A DNA stretch of 64,000 bases, from assembly GCA_900768265.1 (NCBI GenBank), contig CAAGCF010000044.1, forward strand, positions 35,682 through 99,681, read 5' to 3'. The notes below the pieces were generated by a model. It was not told where the DNA came from, searched no databases, and saw nothing but the letters and a program-made list of their open reading frames with translations. This stretch comes from an uncultured Collinsella sp. GTDB taxonomy: Bacteria; Actinomycetota; Coriobacteriia; Coriobacteriales; Coriobacteriaceae. Shown here in pieces: positions 33,066 through 41,926 of this stretch. Position numbers and translations under genes: made by a program. Every line of letters begins with the position of its first letter. Position 1 is the first letter of the stretch.

Positions 33066-34262
33066 ATGTTCTGCCGAAACTGTGGGTCGAAAATCGAGGA
33101 CGGAGCCCAGTTCTGCGCCGTATGCGGCGCATCCGTCTTGCCCGAGAATCAGACGCAAACGGGAGGGGTAAGCTCTTCGCCAATTGACGCTGCGGTATCC
33201 ACAGAGTCGCAGCAAGTCGATATGGCGGCCGAGGCGGTCGCGTCCAGCCCCAAACGTTCCAAGAAGCCGTTCGTCATCGCTGCCGTCGTGGTGGCGCTGC
33301 TCGCCGTGGGTGGCGGTGCCGGTTATTACTTTGGTATCTATGCCCCCGAGCAGGCGCGCGAGGCTGCCGAGCAAGAGGCCCTCGCCGCAAAGCACGCCGT
33401 GCGGTTTACGGTCTCGGCCGAGGGGTGGGACACATCGGCCGGCGCGAGCAGGCTGCCGCTGCATATCACCGGTAAGGAGGCGCGCGGCAAGAAGGTCGAC
33501 GTCGTTCGCTATGTCGACAGCACGGGAGCGGGCGTCGAGCTTCGTCGCGGCAGCTACAAGGCCGAGGTCGCGGCCTCACCCATTGCAGCTGATGGCACCA
33601 TCTACGCCGTGCCGGGCGAAAAGATCGACGTCAAGGTTAGCAAGAAGGCGGAGGGCAAAAAGAGCATCGACGCCGGCAACGTTTCGCTCGCTCCGGTCGA
33701 GGCAACCGAGGTGACCGATGACGAGATTGCCGCCGCCAAGAAATACGCTGAGGAAGACGCGGACGCCAAGAAGGCGGGTTTTTCTTTCGATGCCGACGCA
33801 TTGGCCCAAGCGGCAACCAAGCGCCGCGATGACGCCGTAGCCGCCAAGCAAGCCGAGGAAGAAGCCAAGCGCCAGGCAGAGGAAGCAAGGCAGGCAAGAA
33901 CCATCGATACGGACTACTTCACTATGGTTCTTCCCGACTGGTTCCCTATTGATGATTACGAGGTCACCGAAAGCCAGGCATCTGGCTCATTTGCCAAGTG
34001 GTTCAGGGTTCATAGGACCGGTGCGGATAAAGATGACTGCTCCGCAGACTTTTCCATTATCGTGCACGATAACAGCTTGGGTGGTTTCGGGCCTGTTTTC
34101 TTTAGAGATCTAGGCAAAACGTCGGAAGGTTACTCGGTTTGGCTTTACGGTGGATCGGCCCATCCGGTAGAAGGCTCATACAAGCTCGAGGCAGACGATG
34201 CTTTCGGCATGCCAGCGGAAGACTACGCCAACATCCTCGCCTCGTGCATCACGCTCAAGTAA
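33066..34262 (+). CDS. Zinc-ribbon single-pass membrane protein
   Basis: 398 residues. The N terminus is a zinc ribbon (MFCRNCGSKIEDGAQFCAVCG) with two CxxC pairs, followed by a linker and one membrane helix (about 69-91, FVIAAVVVALLAVGGGAGYYFG). The rest, probably outside the membrane, has a beta-rich part (about 110-215), an Ala/Glu/Lys-rich coiled-coil stretch (about 220-275) and a C-terminal domain from TDYFTMVLPDWFPIDDYEV. Similar layouts occur in envelope sensors of Gram-positive bacteria. I do not recognise the extracellular domains. An AGGGGGAG site precedes the ATG. There is no evident link to the purine or ribosomal genes on either side. Confidence 0.7.
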   Translation: MFCRNCGSKIEDGAQFCAVCGASVLPENQTQTGGVSSSPIDAAVSTESQQVDMAAEAVASSPKRSKKPFVIAAVVVALLAVGGGAGYYFGIYAPEQAREAAEQEALAAKHAVRFTVSAEGWDTSAGASRLPLHITGKEARGKKVDVVRYVDSTGAGVELRRGSYKAEVAASPIAADGTIYAVPGEKIDVKVSKKAEGKKSIDAGNVSLAPVEATEVTDDEIAAAKKYAEEDADAKKAGFSFDADALAQAATKRRDDAVAAKQAEEEAKRQAEEARQARTIDTDYFTMVLPDWFPIDDYEVTESQASGSFAKWFRVHRTGADKDDCSADFSIIVHDNSLGGFGPVFFRDLGKTSEGYSVWLYGGSAHPVEGSYKLEADDAFGMPAEDYANILASCITLK

Positions 34263-34309
34263 GCGGCACGCTCTAGCCAAAACTATCCCTAGGAAACGGA
34301 GGGTCCCAA

Positions 34310-34405
34310 CGAGAGTGGATTTTCTCCCACTTTTGGCCTGCATCTTAGCCAAAAGTGGGAGATTATCCACTCTCGTGTGTTGTGCGTCCGATAATCCACT
34401 CTCGT
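34310..34405. repeat. CGAGAGTGGAT palindrome plus an extra half-copy
   Basis: Arms of about 28 bases at 34310-34337 and 34348-34375 carry CGAGAGTGGAT and TCTCCCACTTTTGGC. A separate half-copy, ATAATCCACTCTCG, follows at 34391-34404. The same element occurs at 53053-53117. No T-run follows either arm. Confidence 0.8.
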
Positions 34406-34653
34406 TCCTCAACAACTATGCCTTGGCCCCCAACAGATCAATTTGTGCGGGGGAGTTGTGGAGTTGTGCAGGCAGACGAGGTTTTTCTGGAAATACGTAC
34501 CCAATGCGCGTATAGTACCGATTGTTTTGTCGGCTCCTGCTGCGTCGAGTCCAAACCGCGAAATGCCATGAGCGGCGCGGATGCAGCCAGGAGGCACGAG
34601 GACAACCCATCGTGGCCACGCCCCGTGCTTAAAACCCCAAGAAGGAGTGAACA
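34406..34653 (+). promoter_or_regulatory. Promoter and structured leader of the rplE operon
   Basis: TATAGT at 34511-34516 is a good -10 element with a poor -35. The transcript leader before rplE (about 130 bases) can form a stem pairing TCCTGCTGC (34535-34543) with GCAGC-C-AGGA (34583-34592, one bulged base) and a further GC-rich hairpin around CACGAGG and CCCCGTG. A long structured leader on a ribosomal protein operon often means feedback by a product, but no known leader class was recognised. Confidence 0.45.
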
Positions 34654-35211
34654 ATGGCAGAAGAGAAGTATGTGCCGCGTCTGAAGACCAAGTACAACAA
34701 CGAGGTCAAGCAGCAGCTTCAGGACAAGTTCCAGTACGAGAACGTCATGATGATCCCCAAGTTTGAGAAGATCGTCGTGAACATGGGTGTCGGCGAGGCC
34801 GCTACCGATTCCAAGGCCATCGACGGTGCCGTGCGCGACCTGCGCGCCATCACCGGCCAGCAGCCGATGATCACCCGTGCCCGCAAGTCCATCGCTACCT
34901 TCCGCCTGCGCGCTGGTATGCCGATCGGCTGCAAGGTTACCCTGCGTGGCGACCGTATGTGGGAGTTCTTCGATCGTCTGACCTCCGTCGCGATCCCCCG
35001 TATCCGCGACTTCCGCGGCATCTCCGCCAAGAGCTTCGACGGCCGTGGTAACTTCTCCATGGGCGTCACCGAGCAGCTCATCTTCCCCGAGATCGACTTC
35101 GACTCCGTCGATCACCAGCGTGGTATGGACATCACTTTCGTGACCACCGCCAACACCGATGAGGAGGCCAAGGCCCTTCTGGACGCCTTCGGTTTCCCGT
35201 TCAAGAAATAG
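34654..35211 (+). CDS. rplE: 50S ribosomal protein L5
   Basis: 185 residues, normal for L5, which binds 5S rRNA in the central protuberance. Recognisable sequence includes EKIVVNMGVGEA and TLRGDRMWEFFDRL. It is the first gene of the block; the usual upstream partners rplN and rplX are not here, a zinc-ribbon gene and a repeat element being found instead. GAAGGAG precedes the ATG. Confidence 0.97.
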   Translation: MAEEKYVPRLKTKYNNEVKQQLQDKFQYENVMMIPKFEKIVVNMGVGEAATDSKAIDGAVRDLRAITGQQPMITRARKSIATFRLRAGMPIGCKVTLRGDRMWEFFDRLTSVAIPRIRDFRGISAKSFDGRGNFSMGVTEQLIFPEIDFDSVDHQRGMDITFVTTANTDEEAKALLDAFGFPFKK

Positions 35212-35290
35212 GTTCACCTGCCCTATAAGCGCCGTTCCCACAAGGGGGCGGCGCTTGGGGCGAACAATACTCTATGTGAGGAGGATATAA

Positions 35291-35476
35291 GTGGCTAAGA
35301 CATCGATGATCGTCAAGTGCAATCGCAAGCAGAAGTTCTCTACTCGTGAGTACACGCGCTGCCAGCGCTGCGGCCGTCCGCACTCTGTGTACCGCAAGTT
35401 CGGCCTGTGCCGTGTCTGCTTCCGTGAGCTTGCACTCAAGGGCGAGCTTCCCGGCGTTAAGAAGGCCAGCTGGTAA
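35291..35476 (+). CDS. rpsN: 30S ribosomal protein S14, zinc type
   Basis: 61 residues with two CxxC pairs (CQRCG and CRVC), the zinc-binding short form of S14, a protein of the 30S head. GTG start with GAGGAGG upstream. The zinc-free long paralogue, if any, is not in this window. Confidence 0.96.
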   Translation: MAKTSMIVKCNRKQKFSTREYTRCQRCGRPHSVYRKFGLCRVCFRELALKGELPGVKKASW

Positions 35477-35595
35477 GTCACTACCAGCGTTTCAAGCATC
35501 AGTTTGGAACAGGGAAAACGCGCTAGTTAGGCTTTGCCGTTAAGGGCGGTGAAGAACCAAGAGCACGTGTTCATCAAGAACGAAGGAGAATCTGT

Positions 35596-35994
35596 ATGAA
35601 CCTTACAGACCCGATCGCAGATATGCTTACGCGCATCCGTAACGCTAACTCTGTGAACAAGGCCACGGTCTCCATGCCGAGCAGCAAGAAGCTCGTCGAG
35701 ATCGCTCGTGTTCTGCACGAGGAGGGCTACATCGAGGGCTACGATGTCGAGGACACCGTTCCCCAGAAGACTCTGCACATCACGCTTAAGTATGGTCCCA
35801 AGAAGGCTAAGGTCATCAACGGCATCCGCCGCATTTCCAAGCCGGGCCTGCGTAAGTACACCGGCGTTGCCGACATGCCCCGCGTCCGCGGTGGCCTTGG
35901 TACCGCCATTATTTCCACCAGCCATGGCGTCATGACCGACCGCGATGCTCGCAAGCACAACGTCGGCGGCGAGATCATCGCTTACGTCTGGTAA
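35596..35994 (+). CDS. rpsH: 30S ribosomal protein S8
   Basis: 132 residues. Starts MNLTDPIADMLTRIRNAN and ends GEIIAYVW, both diagnostic of S8, which binds 16S rRNA helix 21 and in E. coli represses the spc operon by binding its mRNA near the L5 gene. Its place as third gene after rplE keeps that option open here. Confidence 0.97.
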   Translation: MNLTDPIADMLTRIRNANSVNKATVSMPSSKKLVEIARVLHEEGYIEGYDVEDTVPQKTLHITLKYGPKKAKVINGIRRISKPGLRKYTGVADMPRVRGGLGTAIISTSHGVMTDRDARKHNVGGEIIAYVW

Positions 35995-36027
35995 TTCGCT
36001 CGGTAGGTAGAAGGAAAGGAGATCACC

Positions 36028-36564
36028 GTGTCTCGTATCGGTAATAAGCCTGTCCAGATTCCCGCCGGAGTCGAAGTGGCAGTCAACGGCAACAACGTTG
36101 TCGTCAAGGGCCCCAAGGGCCAGCTCGAGCTCGATGTCTTTGAGAAGCTCGCTATCAACGTCGAGGACAACGTCCTCACCGTTTCCCGTCCCGACGACGA
36201 GCGTGAGACCCGTGCTCGCCACGGCCTCACCCGCGCCCTCATCCACAACATGGTTGTTGGCGTTTCCGAGGGCTTCGAGAAGAAGCTCGAGCTCGCCGGC
36301 GTCGGTTACCGCGTGCAGCAGAAGGGCAAGAACCTCGAGTTCTCCCTGGGCTTCTCGCACCCCGTGATCGTCGAGGCTCCCGAGGGCATCACCTTCGAGG
36401 TTCCCGACAACACCCACGTGAACGTCAAGGGTATCAACAAGCAGCAGGTCGGTCAGATCGCCGCTGAGATCCGCGGCCATCGTCCTCCCGAGCCTTACAA
36501 GGGCAAGGGTATCCACTACGTTGGCGAGCACATCCGCCGCAAGCTGGGTAAGGCCGCCAAGTAG
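36028..36564 (+). CDS. rplF: 50S ribosomal protein L6
   Basis: 178 residues. It begins MSRIGNKPVQIPAGVEV and ends with the conserved PEPYKGKGIHYVGE segment and a basic tail. L6 lies near the sarcin-ricin loop at the GTPase-factor site. GTG start after GAAAGGAG. Confidence 0.97.
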   Translation: MSRIGNKPVQIPAGVEVAVNGNNVVVKGPKGQLELDVFEKLAINVEDNVLTVSRPDDERETRARHGLTRALIHNMVVGVSEGFEKKLELAGVGYRVQQKGKNLEFSLGFSHPVIVEAPEGITFEVPDNTHVNVKGINKQQVGQIAAEIRGHRPPEPYKGKGIHYVGEHIRRKLGKAAK

Positions 36565-36639
36565 TCGTAACCGACTCACTCGCATAAGACCAGCACCCCG
36601 TCAGGTGCTGGCAAGATCAACCTTTTTAGGAGTTTACGT

Positions 36640-37008
36640 ATGAACAAGCATAAGGCGAAGCTGGAAGGCCTCAAGCGTCGTCAGCGTCGTGTTCGCGGCA
36701 AGGTCTCGGGTACCGCCGAGCGTCCGCGTCTTCGCGTGACCCGTACTAACGCCAACATCTATGCCCAGATCATCGACGACAGCAAGGGCTCCAGCCTGAC
36801 GCTCGTCTCCGCCTCGACCCTCGAGGCCGAGTTCAAGGGCACCCACACCTCGAACAAGGAGGCTGCGGAGAAGGTCGGTCAGCTCGTTGGCAAGCGCGCC
36901 ATCGAGGCCGGCATCACCAAGGTCGCCTTCGATCGCGGTGGCCGTATCTACCATGGCCGCGTCAAGGCCCTCGCCGACGGTGCTCGTGCCGCCGGTCTCG
37001 AGTTCTAG
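36640..37008 (+). CDS. rplR: 50S ribosomal protein L18
   Basis: 122 residues with the usual basic N terminus (RRQRRVRGKVSGT) and C-terminal VAFDRGGRIYHGRVKALADG. It binds 5S rRNA together with L5. TAGGAG precedes the ATG. Confidence 0.97.
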   Translation: MNKHKAKLEGLKRRQRRVRGKVSGTAERPRLRVTRTNANIYAQIIDDSKGSSLTLVSASTLEAEFKGTHTSNKEAAEKVGQLVGKRAIEAGITKVAFDRGGRIYHGRVKALADGARAAGLEF

Positions 37009-37022
37009 GAGGTATGTAGCAC

Positions 37023-37547
37023 ATGGCTCGTAATCAGAAGCAGCAGCGCGAGGCCTCCGAGTTCGAGGAGCGCGTCGTTTACATCAACCGCGTGTCGAAG
37101 ACCGTCAAGGGTGGTCGTCGCATGAGCCTCGTCGCTCTCGTCGTCGTTGGCGACGGCAAGGGCAACGTCGGCGTTGGCATGGGCAAGTCCGCTGAGGTGC
37201 CCATGGCCATCTCCAAGGCGTCTCTCGATGCCAAGAAGAACATGTTCCACGTGCCGGTGACCGAAGAGGGCACCATCCCGCACGAGGTTCTCGGTCACTT
37301 TGGTGCCGGCCGCATCATCATCAAGCCCGCTGTCGAGGGTACCGGCGTTATCGCCGGCGGCGCTGTGCGTCCCCTCTTCGAGCTTGCTGGCATTAAGAAC
37401 GTCCTGTCCAAGTCCCTCGGTACCGACAACGGCCTCAACATCATCAAGGCTGCCGTCGAGGGCCTCAAGGAGCTCTCCAGCCCTGAGGACGTCGCGGCTC
37501 GCCGTGGCCTGACGGTCTCCGAGATGTTCGTCGGTAAGGAGAACTAA
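37023..37547 (+). CDS. rpsE: 30S ribosomal protein S5
   Basis: 174 residues. The double-stranded-RNA-binding-type N-terminal part has RVSKTVKGGRRMSLVALVVV, followed by GNVGVGMGKSAEVP and the C-terminal GAGRIIIKPA. It contributes to decoding accuracy. AGGAGG overlaps the rplR stop region. Confidence 0.97.
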   Translation: MARNQKQQREASEFEERVVYINRVSKTVKGGRRMSLVALVVVGDGKGNVGVGMGKSAEVPMAISKASLDAKKNMFHVPVTEEGTIPHEVLGHFGAGRIIIKPAVEGTGVIAGGAVRPLFELAGIKNVLSKSLGTDNGLNIIKAAVEGLKELSSPEDVAARRGLTVSEMFVGKEN

Positions 37548-37549
37548 GC

Positions 37550-37732
37550 ATGGCTGACACCATCAAGATCAAGCAGGTCCGCAGCACCAACGGTTGCAAG
37601 CAGGACCAGGTCCGTACTGTCCGTGCCCTCGGTCTCCACAGGATCCGCGAGGTTCGCGAGATTGCTGACAACGAGTCCGTCCGCGGCATGATCTTCAAGG
37701 TCAAGCACCTTGTCGAGATTGTAGAGGAGTAG
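37550..37732 (+). CDS. rpmD: 50S ribosomal protein L30
   Basis: 60 residues, with the family pattern TIKIKQVRS, a KQDQVRTVRALGLHRI loop and a C terminus ending VEIVEE. It starts two bases after the rpsE stop, so the two genes are translationally coupled. Confidence 0.96.
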   Translation: MADTIKIKQVRSTNGCKQDQVRTVRALGLHRIREVREIADNESVRGMIFKVKHLVEIVEE

Positions 37733-37735
37733 CAA

Positions 37736-38185
37736 ATGCAGCTTCACGATCTTACTCCCGCGCCCGGTTCCACCAAGAACCGCAAGCGCGTCGGCCGTGG
37801 CAATTCTTCGGGTCACGGCACCACTTCTGGCCGCGGCCAGAAGGGCCAGGGTTCCCGCTCTGGCGGCACCAAGGGTGCCGGCTTCGAGGGTGGCCAGACT
37901 CCGCTGGCTATGCGCCTGCCCAAGCTTCCGGGCTTCCGCAACCCCCGTCGTATCGAGTACACCGCTGTCAACGTTGAGCGTCTCGAGCGTAAGTTCGAGG
38001 ACGGCGCTGTGATTGACGGTGCCGCTCTTAAGGCCGCTCGCATCACCAAGAGCGAGTTCGAGCCCGTCAAGGTGCTCGGCAATGGTGGGCTCACCAAGAA
38101 GTTCACGGTCAAGGTCGACAAGGTCAGCGCTTCTGCGCAGGCCAAGATCGAGGCCGCCGGCGGAAAGGTCGAGCTGCCGTGCTAA
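37736..38185 (+). CDS. rplO: 50S ribosomal protein L15
   Basis: 149 residues. It begins MQLHDLTPAPGSTKNRKRVG and has the glycine- and basic-rich SGHGTTSGRGQKGQGSRSGG extension that threads into 23S rRNA. Its last codons overlap the GTG start of secY, so translation of the two is coupled. Confidence 0.97.
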   Translation: MQLHDLTPAPGSTKNRKRVGRGNSSGHGTTSGRGQKGQGSRSGGTKGAGFEGGQTPLAMRLPKLPGFRNPRRIEYTAVNVERLERKFEDGAVIDGAALKAARITKSEFEPVKVLGNGGLTKKFTVKVDKVSASAQAKIEAAGGKVELPC

Positions 38186-39465
38186 ATGGTCTTAAGAATG
38201 CTTTCCGCATCAAAGAACTGCGCGAAAAGATTCTTTTTACCATAGCTATGCTCGTCGTGTACCGCATTGGTGCGCACGTTCCTGTGCCCGGCATTCCCTT
38301 CCAGGGGATGCTGGGCCTTTTCTCGACCGGGAGCAACTCGGTCGCCGCAGGTGCTATGGCCCTCCTGAATCTTTTCTCTGGTGGCGCGTTGAGCTATGTC
38401 TCGGTGTTCTCTTTGGGCATCATGCCGTACATCACGAGCTCGATTATCCTCCAGATGCTCCAGGCCGTCGTGCCTTCCCTGCATGAGCTTGCCCGCGAGG
38501 GTGAGGTCGGTCAGACCAAGATTACGCAGTATTCGCGTTACCTCACCTTGGCTCTGGCTATCCTCAACTCCGTGGGTTACCTCTTCCTCTTTAAGAGCTT
38601 CGGCATTAGCTTCAACGGTGCCGGTGCTCCCGAGATTATCTTCGACCTCATGATCGTCGGTACGCTCACCGCGGGCGCCATGCTGATCATGTGGATTGGT
38701 GAGCTCATCACCCAGCGCGGTATCGGCAATGGCATGTCGCTGATTATCTTCGCGAACATCATGGCCGGTCTTCCGCAGGCGATCTTCTCCAGCACCGAGG
38801 GTAACGCCGGTGGCATCATCACCATGGTGATCATCTGCGCCATCATCCTGCTGGTCATCCCGCTGATCGTTTTCCTTGAGCGCGGCCAGCGCCGCATTCC
38901 GGTCTCCTACGCCAAGCGCGTCGTGGGCCGTCGCATGATGGGTGGCCAGACCACCTACCTGCCCATCAAGGTCAACACCGCGGGCGTCGTACCGATCATC
39001 TTCGCTTCGGCGCTGCTGTACTTCCCGGCCCAGATTGCCGTGTTCTTCCCCGGCATCGGCTGGATTCAGGCAGTTGCCTCCGCACTTTCGACCGGTTGGC
39101 TCAACTGGGTGCTTAACGTTGTCCTCATCGTGTTCTTCGCGTACTTCTACACCTCCATGGTGTTCAACCCCGATGACACGGCCGACAACCTTAAGAAGCA
39201 GGGCGGCTTTATTCCGGGCGTCCGTCCGGGTAGGGCTACCGCGGCCTACATCAAGAACGCGCTCAACAAGATCACGCTTCCCAGCGCTGTCTTCTTGGCG
39301 CTCATCGCCATCGTGCCTTCGATCATCTTCTCCTTTACGGGTAACCAGCTGATCCAGGCATTTGGCGGCACGTCCATCCTCATCATGGTCGGCGTCGTGC
39401 TCGACACGGTCGACAAGCTCGAAGGCCAGATCAAGATGTATGATTACGATGGATTCTTTAAATAG
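38179..39465 (+). CDS. secY: Preprotein translocase subunit SecY
   Basis: A 428-residue multi-span channel protein of the Sec pathway, with ten expected helices. Start motif FRIKELREKILFT and the conserved loop QRRIPVSYAKRVVGRRMMGG are clear; GGFIPGVRPG precedes the last helices. The GTG at 38179 overlaps the end of rplO by 7 bases. The position between rplO and adk is the standard actinobacterial order. Confidence 0.96.
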   Translation: MLNGLKNAFRIKELREKILFTIAMLVVYRIGAHVPVPGIPFQGMLGLFSTGSNSVAAGAMALLNLFSGGALSYVSVFSLGIMPYITSSIILQMLQAVVPSLHELAREGEVGQTKITQYSRYLTLALAILNSVGYLFLFKSFGISFNGAGAPEIIFDLMIVGTLTAGAMLIMWIGELITQRGIGNGMSLIIFANIMAGLPQAIFSSTEGNAGGIITMVIICAIILLVIPLIVFLERGQRRIPVSYAKRVVGRRMMGGQTTYLPIKVNTAGVVPIIFASALLYFPAQIAVFFPGIGWIQAVASALSTGWLNWVLNVVLIVFFAYFYTSMVFNPDDTADNLKKQGGFIPGVRPGRATAAYIKNALNKITLPSAVFLALIAIVPSIIFSFTGNQLIQAFGGTSILIMVGVVLDTVDKLEGQIKMYDYDGFFK

Positions 39466-39483
39466 GCTAGAGGAGGATTGCTC

Positions 39484-40110
39484 ATGAACCTCGTATTGCT
39501 CGGAGCTCCGGGTGCCGGCAAGGGCACCGTCGCACAGGAGCTCGTCGCCGAGTTCGGCGTCGCTCACATTTCCACGGGCGACCTGCTGCGTGCTGCCGTC
39601 AAGGGTGGCACCGAGCTTGGTATTCAGGCTAAGAAGTACATGGACGCCGGCGAGCTCGTTCCCGACCAGCTCGTGATCGACCTTGTCAAGGAGCGCCTTG
39701 CCGCCGATGACGCCCAGCAGGGCTTCATCCTCGACGGTTTTCCGCGCAACACTGCCCAGGCTGTGACGCTCGATTCCGAGCTCTCCGCCATGGGTCGTGA
39801 GATCGACTGCGCCCTTCTGGTCGACGTGGCCCCCGAGGTCATTATCGACCGTCTGTCTTCGCGTCGCACCTGCCGCGCCTGCGGTTACACCGGCACAGCT
39901 GCCGATGCTACCTGCCCCAAGTGCGCCGGCGAGATGTATCAGCGCGACGACGACAAGCCCGAGACCATCAAGAACCGTCTCGACGTCTACGAGAAGTCCA
40001 CGAGCCCGCTCGTCGACTACTATCGTGGCCAGGGTCTGCTCAAGTCGGTCAACGGTGACCAGGCTCGCGAGACCGTGTACGGGGATGTCAAAGAGGCTCT
40101 CGGTCTATGA
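39484..40110 (+). CDS. adk: Adenylate kinase, zinc-LID form
   Basis: 208 residues. It converts ATP and AMP to two ADP. The P-loop GAPGAGKGT lies at residues 8-16, and DGFPRN is the second family motif. The LID domain carries four cysteines (CRACG and CPKC), so it binds a structural zinc. The ATG at 39484 has GAGGAGG upstream. The map start overlaps the stop as ATGA. Confidence 0.97.
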   Translation: MNLVLLGAPGAGKGTVAQELVAEFGVAHISTGDLLRAAVKGGTELGIQAKKYMDAGELVPDQLVIDLVKERLAADDAQQGFILDGFPRNTAQAVTLDSELSAMGREIDCALLVDVAPEVIIDRLSSRRTCRACGYTGTAADATCPKCAGEMYQRDDDKPETIKNRLDVYEKSTSPLVDYYRGQGLLKSVNGDQARETVYGDVKEALGL

Positions 40111-40895
40111 TCAAGATTAAGTCTGCAACGCAAATCGAGCAGATGAAGAAGGCAGGAGCGCTATCTAAGATGGCGCTCCGCCACGTTGGAGCCATGGTTC
40201 GCCCTGGTGTTTCGACCTTTGAGCTTGATCAGCTTGCGGAGCAGATTATCCGCATGCATGGTGGCACCCCGGCCTTTAAGGGCTACGGCGGGTTCCCCGG
40301 TACCATTTGCGCATCGATTAACGATGCCGTGGTGCACGGTATTCCCAATCCCGACATGATCCTGCGCGATGGCGATATCATCTCCATCGATACGGGTGCC
40401 GTTGTCGACGGTTGGGTCGGCGATAACGCTTGGACGTTTTTCGTCGGTACCCCCACGCCCGAGGCCAAGGCCCTGTGCGAGGTTACGCTCGATTGCCTTA
40501 AGGCTGCAATCGAGCAGGCTGTTCCCGGTAACCATATTGGGGACATTGGTTATGCCGTCCAGTCCCTCGCCGAGTCTCACGGCTATGGCGTGCTTCGCGA
40601 TTATGTGGGGCACGGCATTGGCCATGTGATGCACGAGGACCCCAATGTTCCGAATTACGGAAAAAAGGGGAGGGGCGTTCGTCTCCAGGCCGGTATGGTC
40701 ATTGCCATCGAGCCGATGGTCACGATGGGATCCAATCATGTGAGCACGGGCTCCGATGGTTGGATCGTCACGACCAACGATCACCTGCCCGCCGCGCACT
40801 ACGAGAACACCGTCGCCATCACCGATGACGGCCCGGTGATCCTCACCACCGACGCACAAGGCGCTTGGTGCTCCTTGCAAGGTGGCGAGATGTAG
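40107..40895 (+). CDS. map: Methionine aminopeptidase, type I
   Basis: 262 residues. It removes the initiator methionine from new proteins. Metal ligands of the pita-bread fold are visible in DIISIDTGAVVDGWVGDNAW, GHGIGHVMHEDP and the C-terminal EPMV; the glutamate near the end is in YENTVAI. It overlaps adk by 4 bases, so coupled translation is likely. Confidence 0.96.
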   Translation: MIKIKSATQIEQMKKAGALSKMALRHVGAMVRPGVSTFELDQLAEQIIRMHGGTPAFKGYGGFPGTICASINDAVVHGIPNPDMILRDGDIISIDTGAVVDGWVGDNAWTFFVGTPTPEAKALCEVTLDCLKAAIEQAVPGNHIGDIGYAVQSLAESHGYGVLRDYVGHGIGHVMHEDPNVPNYGKKGRGVRLQAGMVIAIEPMVTMGSNHVSTGSDGWIVTTNDHLPAAHYENTVAITDDGPVILTTDAQGAWCSLQGGEM

Positions 40896-40972
40896 AGGCC
40901 GCGTTCAAATTCGTCGGCATTTACATTTCAAAGTAACAAGTTTCACTTAGTTGTGGAGCCATTACGAAGATA

Positions 40973-41001
40973 TTACGATACGTGCACGCGTATTGTAGAA
41001 T
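40973..41001 (+). promoter_or_regulatory. Promoter ahead of infA
   Basis: TTACGA (40973-40978) and TAGAAT (40996-41001) are spaced by 17 bases in an AT-rich gap after map, giving infA and the following genes their own promoter. Confidence 0.6.
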
Positions 41002-41040
41002 ACTCAATCGCTGTCGTTTTCTAGAGAAAGATGATTGCTT

Positions 41041-41259
41041 GTGAAGAAGGAAGACGCAATTGAGCTCGAGGGTACGGTAAAGGAACCGCTGCCCAACGCC
41101 ATGTTTAAGGTCGAGCTCGAGAACGGTCATTCGGTTCTGTGCAACATTTCTGGCAAGATCCGAATGAATTACATCCGTATTCTCCCCGGTGACAGGGTTG
41201 TCGTGGAGCTTTCCCCGTACGACCTGACCCGCGGCCGCATCACCTATCGCTATAAATAG
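41041..41259 (+). CDS. infA: Translation initiation factor IF-1
   Basis: 72 residues exactly, the standard length: a single OB-fold with VKKEDAIELEGTVKEPLPNA and NYIRILPGDRVVVELSPYDL. It binds the 30S A site during initiation. A GTG start at 41041 is chosen over the TTG at 41035 because it gives the conserved N terminus and length. Confidence 0.96.
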   Translation: MKKEDAIELEGTVKEPLPNAMFKVELENGHSVLCNISGKIRMNYIRILPGDRVVVELSPYDLTRGRITYRYK

Positions 41260-41409
41260 CGGCACGCATACACGCACTCCTTTTCCGACTGCAGGCTTAG
41301 CTCAACCTACGGTCGGATTGTGTGTGAAGACCAGCCATAGTTTTAAACGCCTGCGGCTGGGCGAGTAGATAGTAGGGAAGTAGTTTGAGCGCTACCGAAA
41401 GGAAGAACG

Positions 41410-41523
41410 ATGAAGGTACGTCCTTCGGTCAAGAAGATGTGCGATAAGTGCAAAATCATTAGGCGCCATGGCAAGGTCCTCGTCATTTGCGAGAACCCCC
41501 GTCATAAGCAGCGTCAGGGTTAA
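41410..41523 (+). CDS. rpmJ: 50S ribosomal protein L36
   Basis: A 37-residue protein that is easily missed: MKVRPSVKKMCDKCKIIRRH, then a second Cys and His toward the end (VICENPRHKQRQG). The CxxC, Cys and His form a zinc site. GAAAGGAAG lies upstream. It sits between infA and rpsM as usual. Confidence 0.96.
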   Translation: MKVRPSVKKMCDKCKIIRRHGKVLVICENPRHKQRQG

Positions 41524-41537
41524 GAGAGGAGACTACG

Positions 41538-41912
41538 TTGGCCCGTATTAATGGTGTCGACCTCCCGCGTGAGAAGCGCGTTGAGATCGGTCTGACCTAC
41601 ATTTACGGCATCGGCCGCACCACTGCGACGAAGATTTGCGTCGAGTGCAACGTTAACGTGGATACGCGCGTTAAGGACCTCACCGAGGATGAGGTTAACG
41701 CCATCCGCGATTATATCGACAAGAACCAGATCATGGTTGAGGGCGACCTCCGCCGTGAGCGCAACCAGAACGTCAAGCGCCTTATGGACATCGGCTGCAA
41801 CCGCGGCCTTCGTCACCGCAAGGGCCTCCCGGTCCGCGGCCAGCGCACCCACACTAACGCTCGTACCCGCAAGGGCCCGAAGCGTCAGATCGGTGCTAAG
41901 AAGAAGAAATAA
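41538..41912 (+). CDS. rpsM: 30S ribosomal protein S13
   Basis: 124 residues, with the start ARINGVDLPREKRVEIGLTY and a very basic tail (RTRKGPKRQIGAKKKK). It lies in the 30S head contacting the P-site tRNA and L5. TTG start after AGAGGAG. Confidence 0.96.
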   Translation: MARINGVDLPREKRVEIGLTYIYGIGRTTATKICVECNVNVDTRVKDLTEDEVNAIRDYIDKNQIMVEGDLRRERNQNVKRLMDIGCNRGLRHRKGLPVRGQRTHTNARTRKGPKRQIGAKKKK

Positions 41913-41926
41913 GGAGCGCTAGATAG

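Noticed and set aside
41262..41409. Possible tRNA or riboswitch between infA and rpmJ
   Set aside because: GC-rich arms are present, but no cloverleaf, TPsiC-like GGTTCGA or known riboswitch core can be found.
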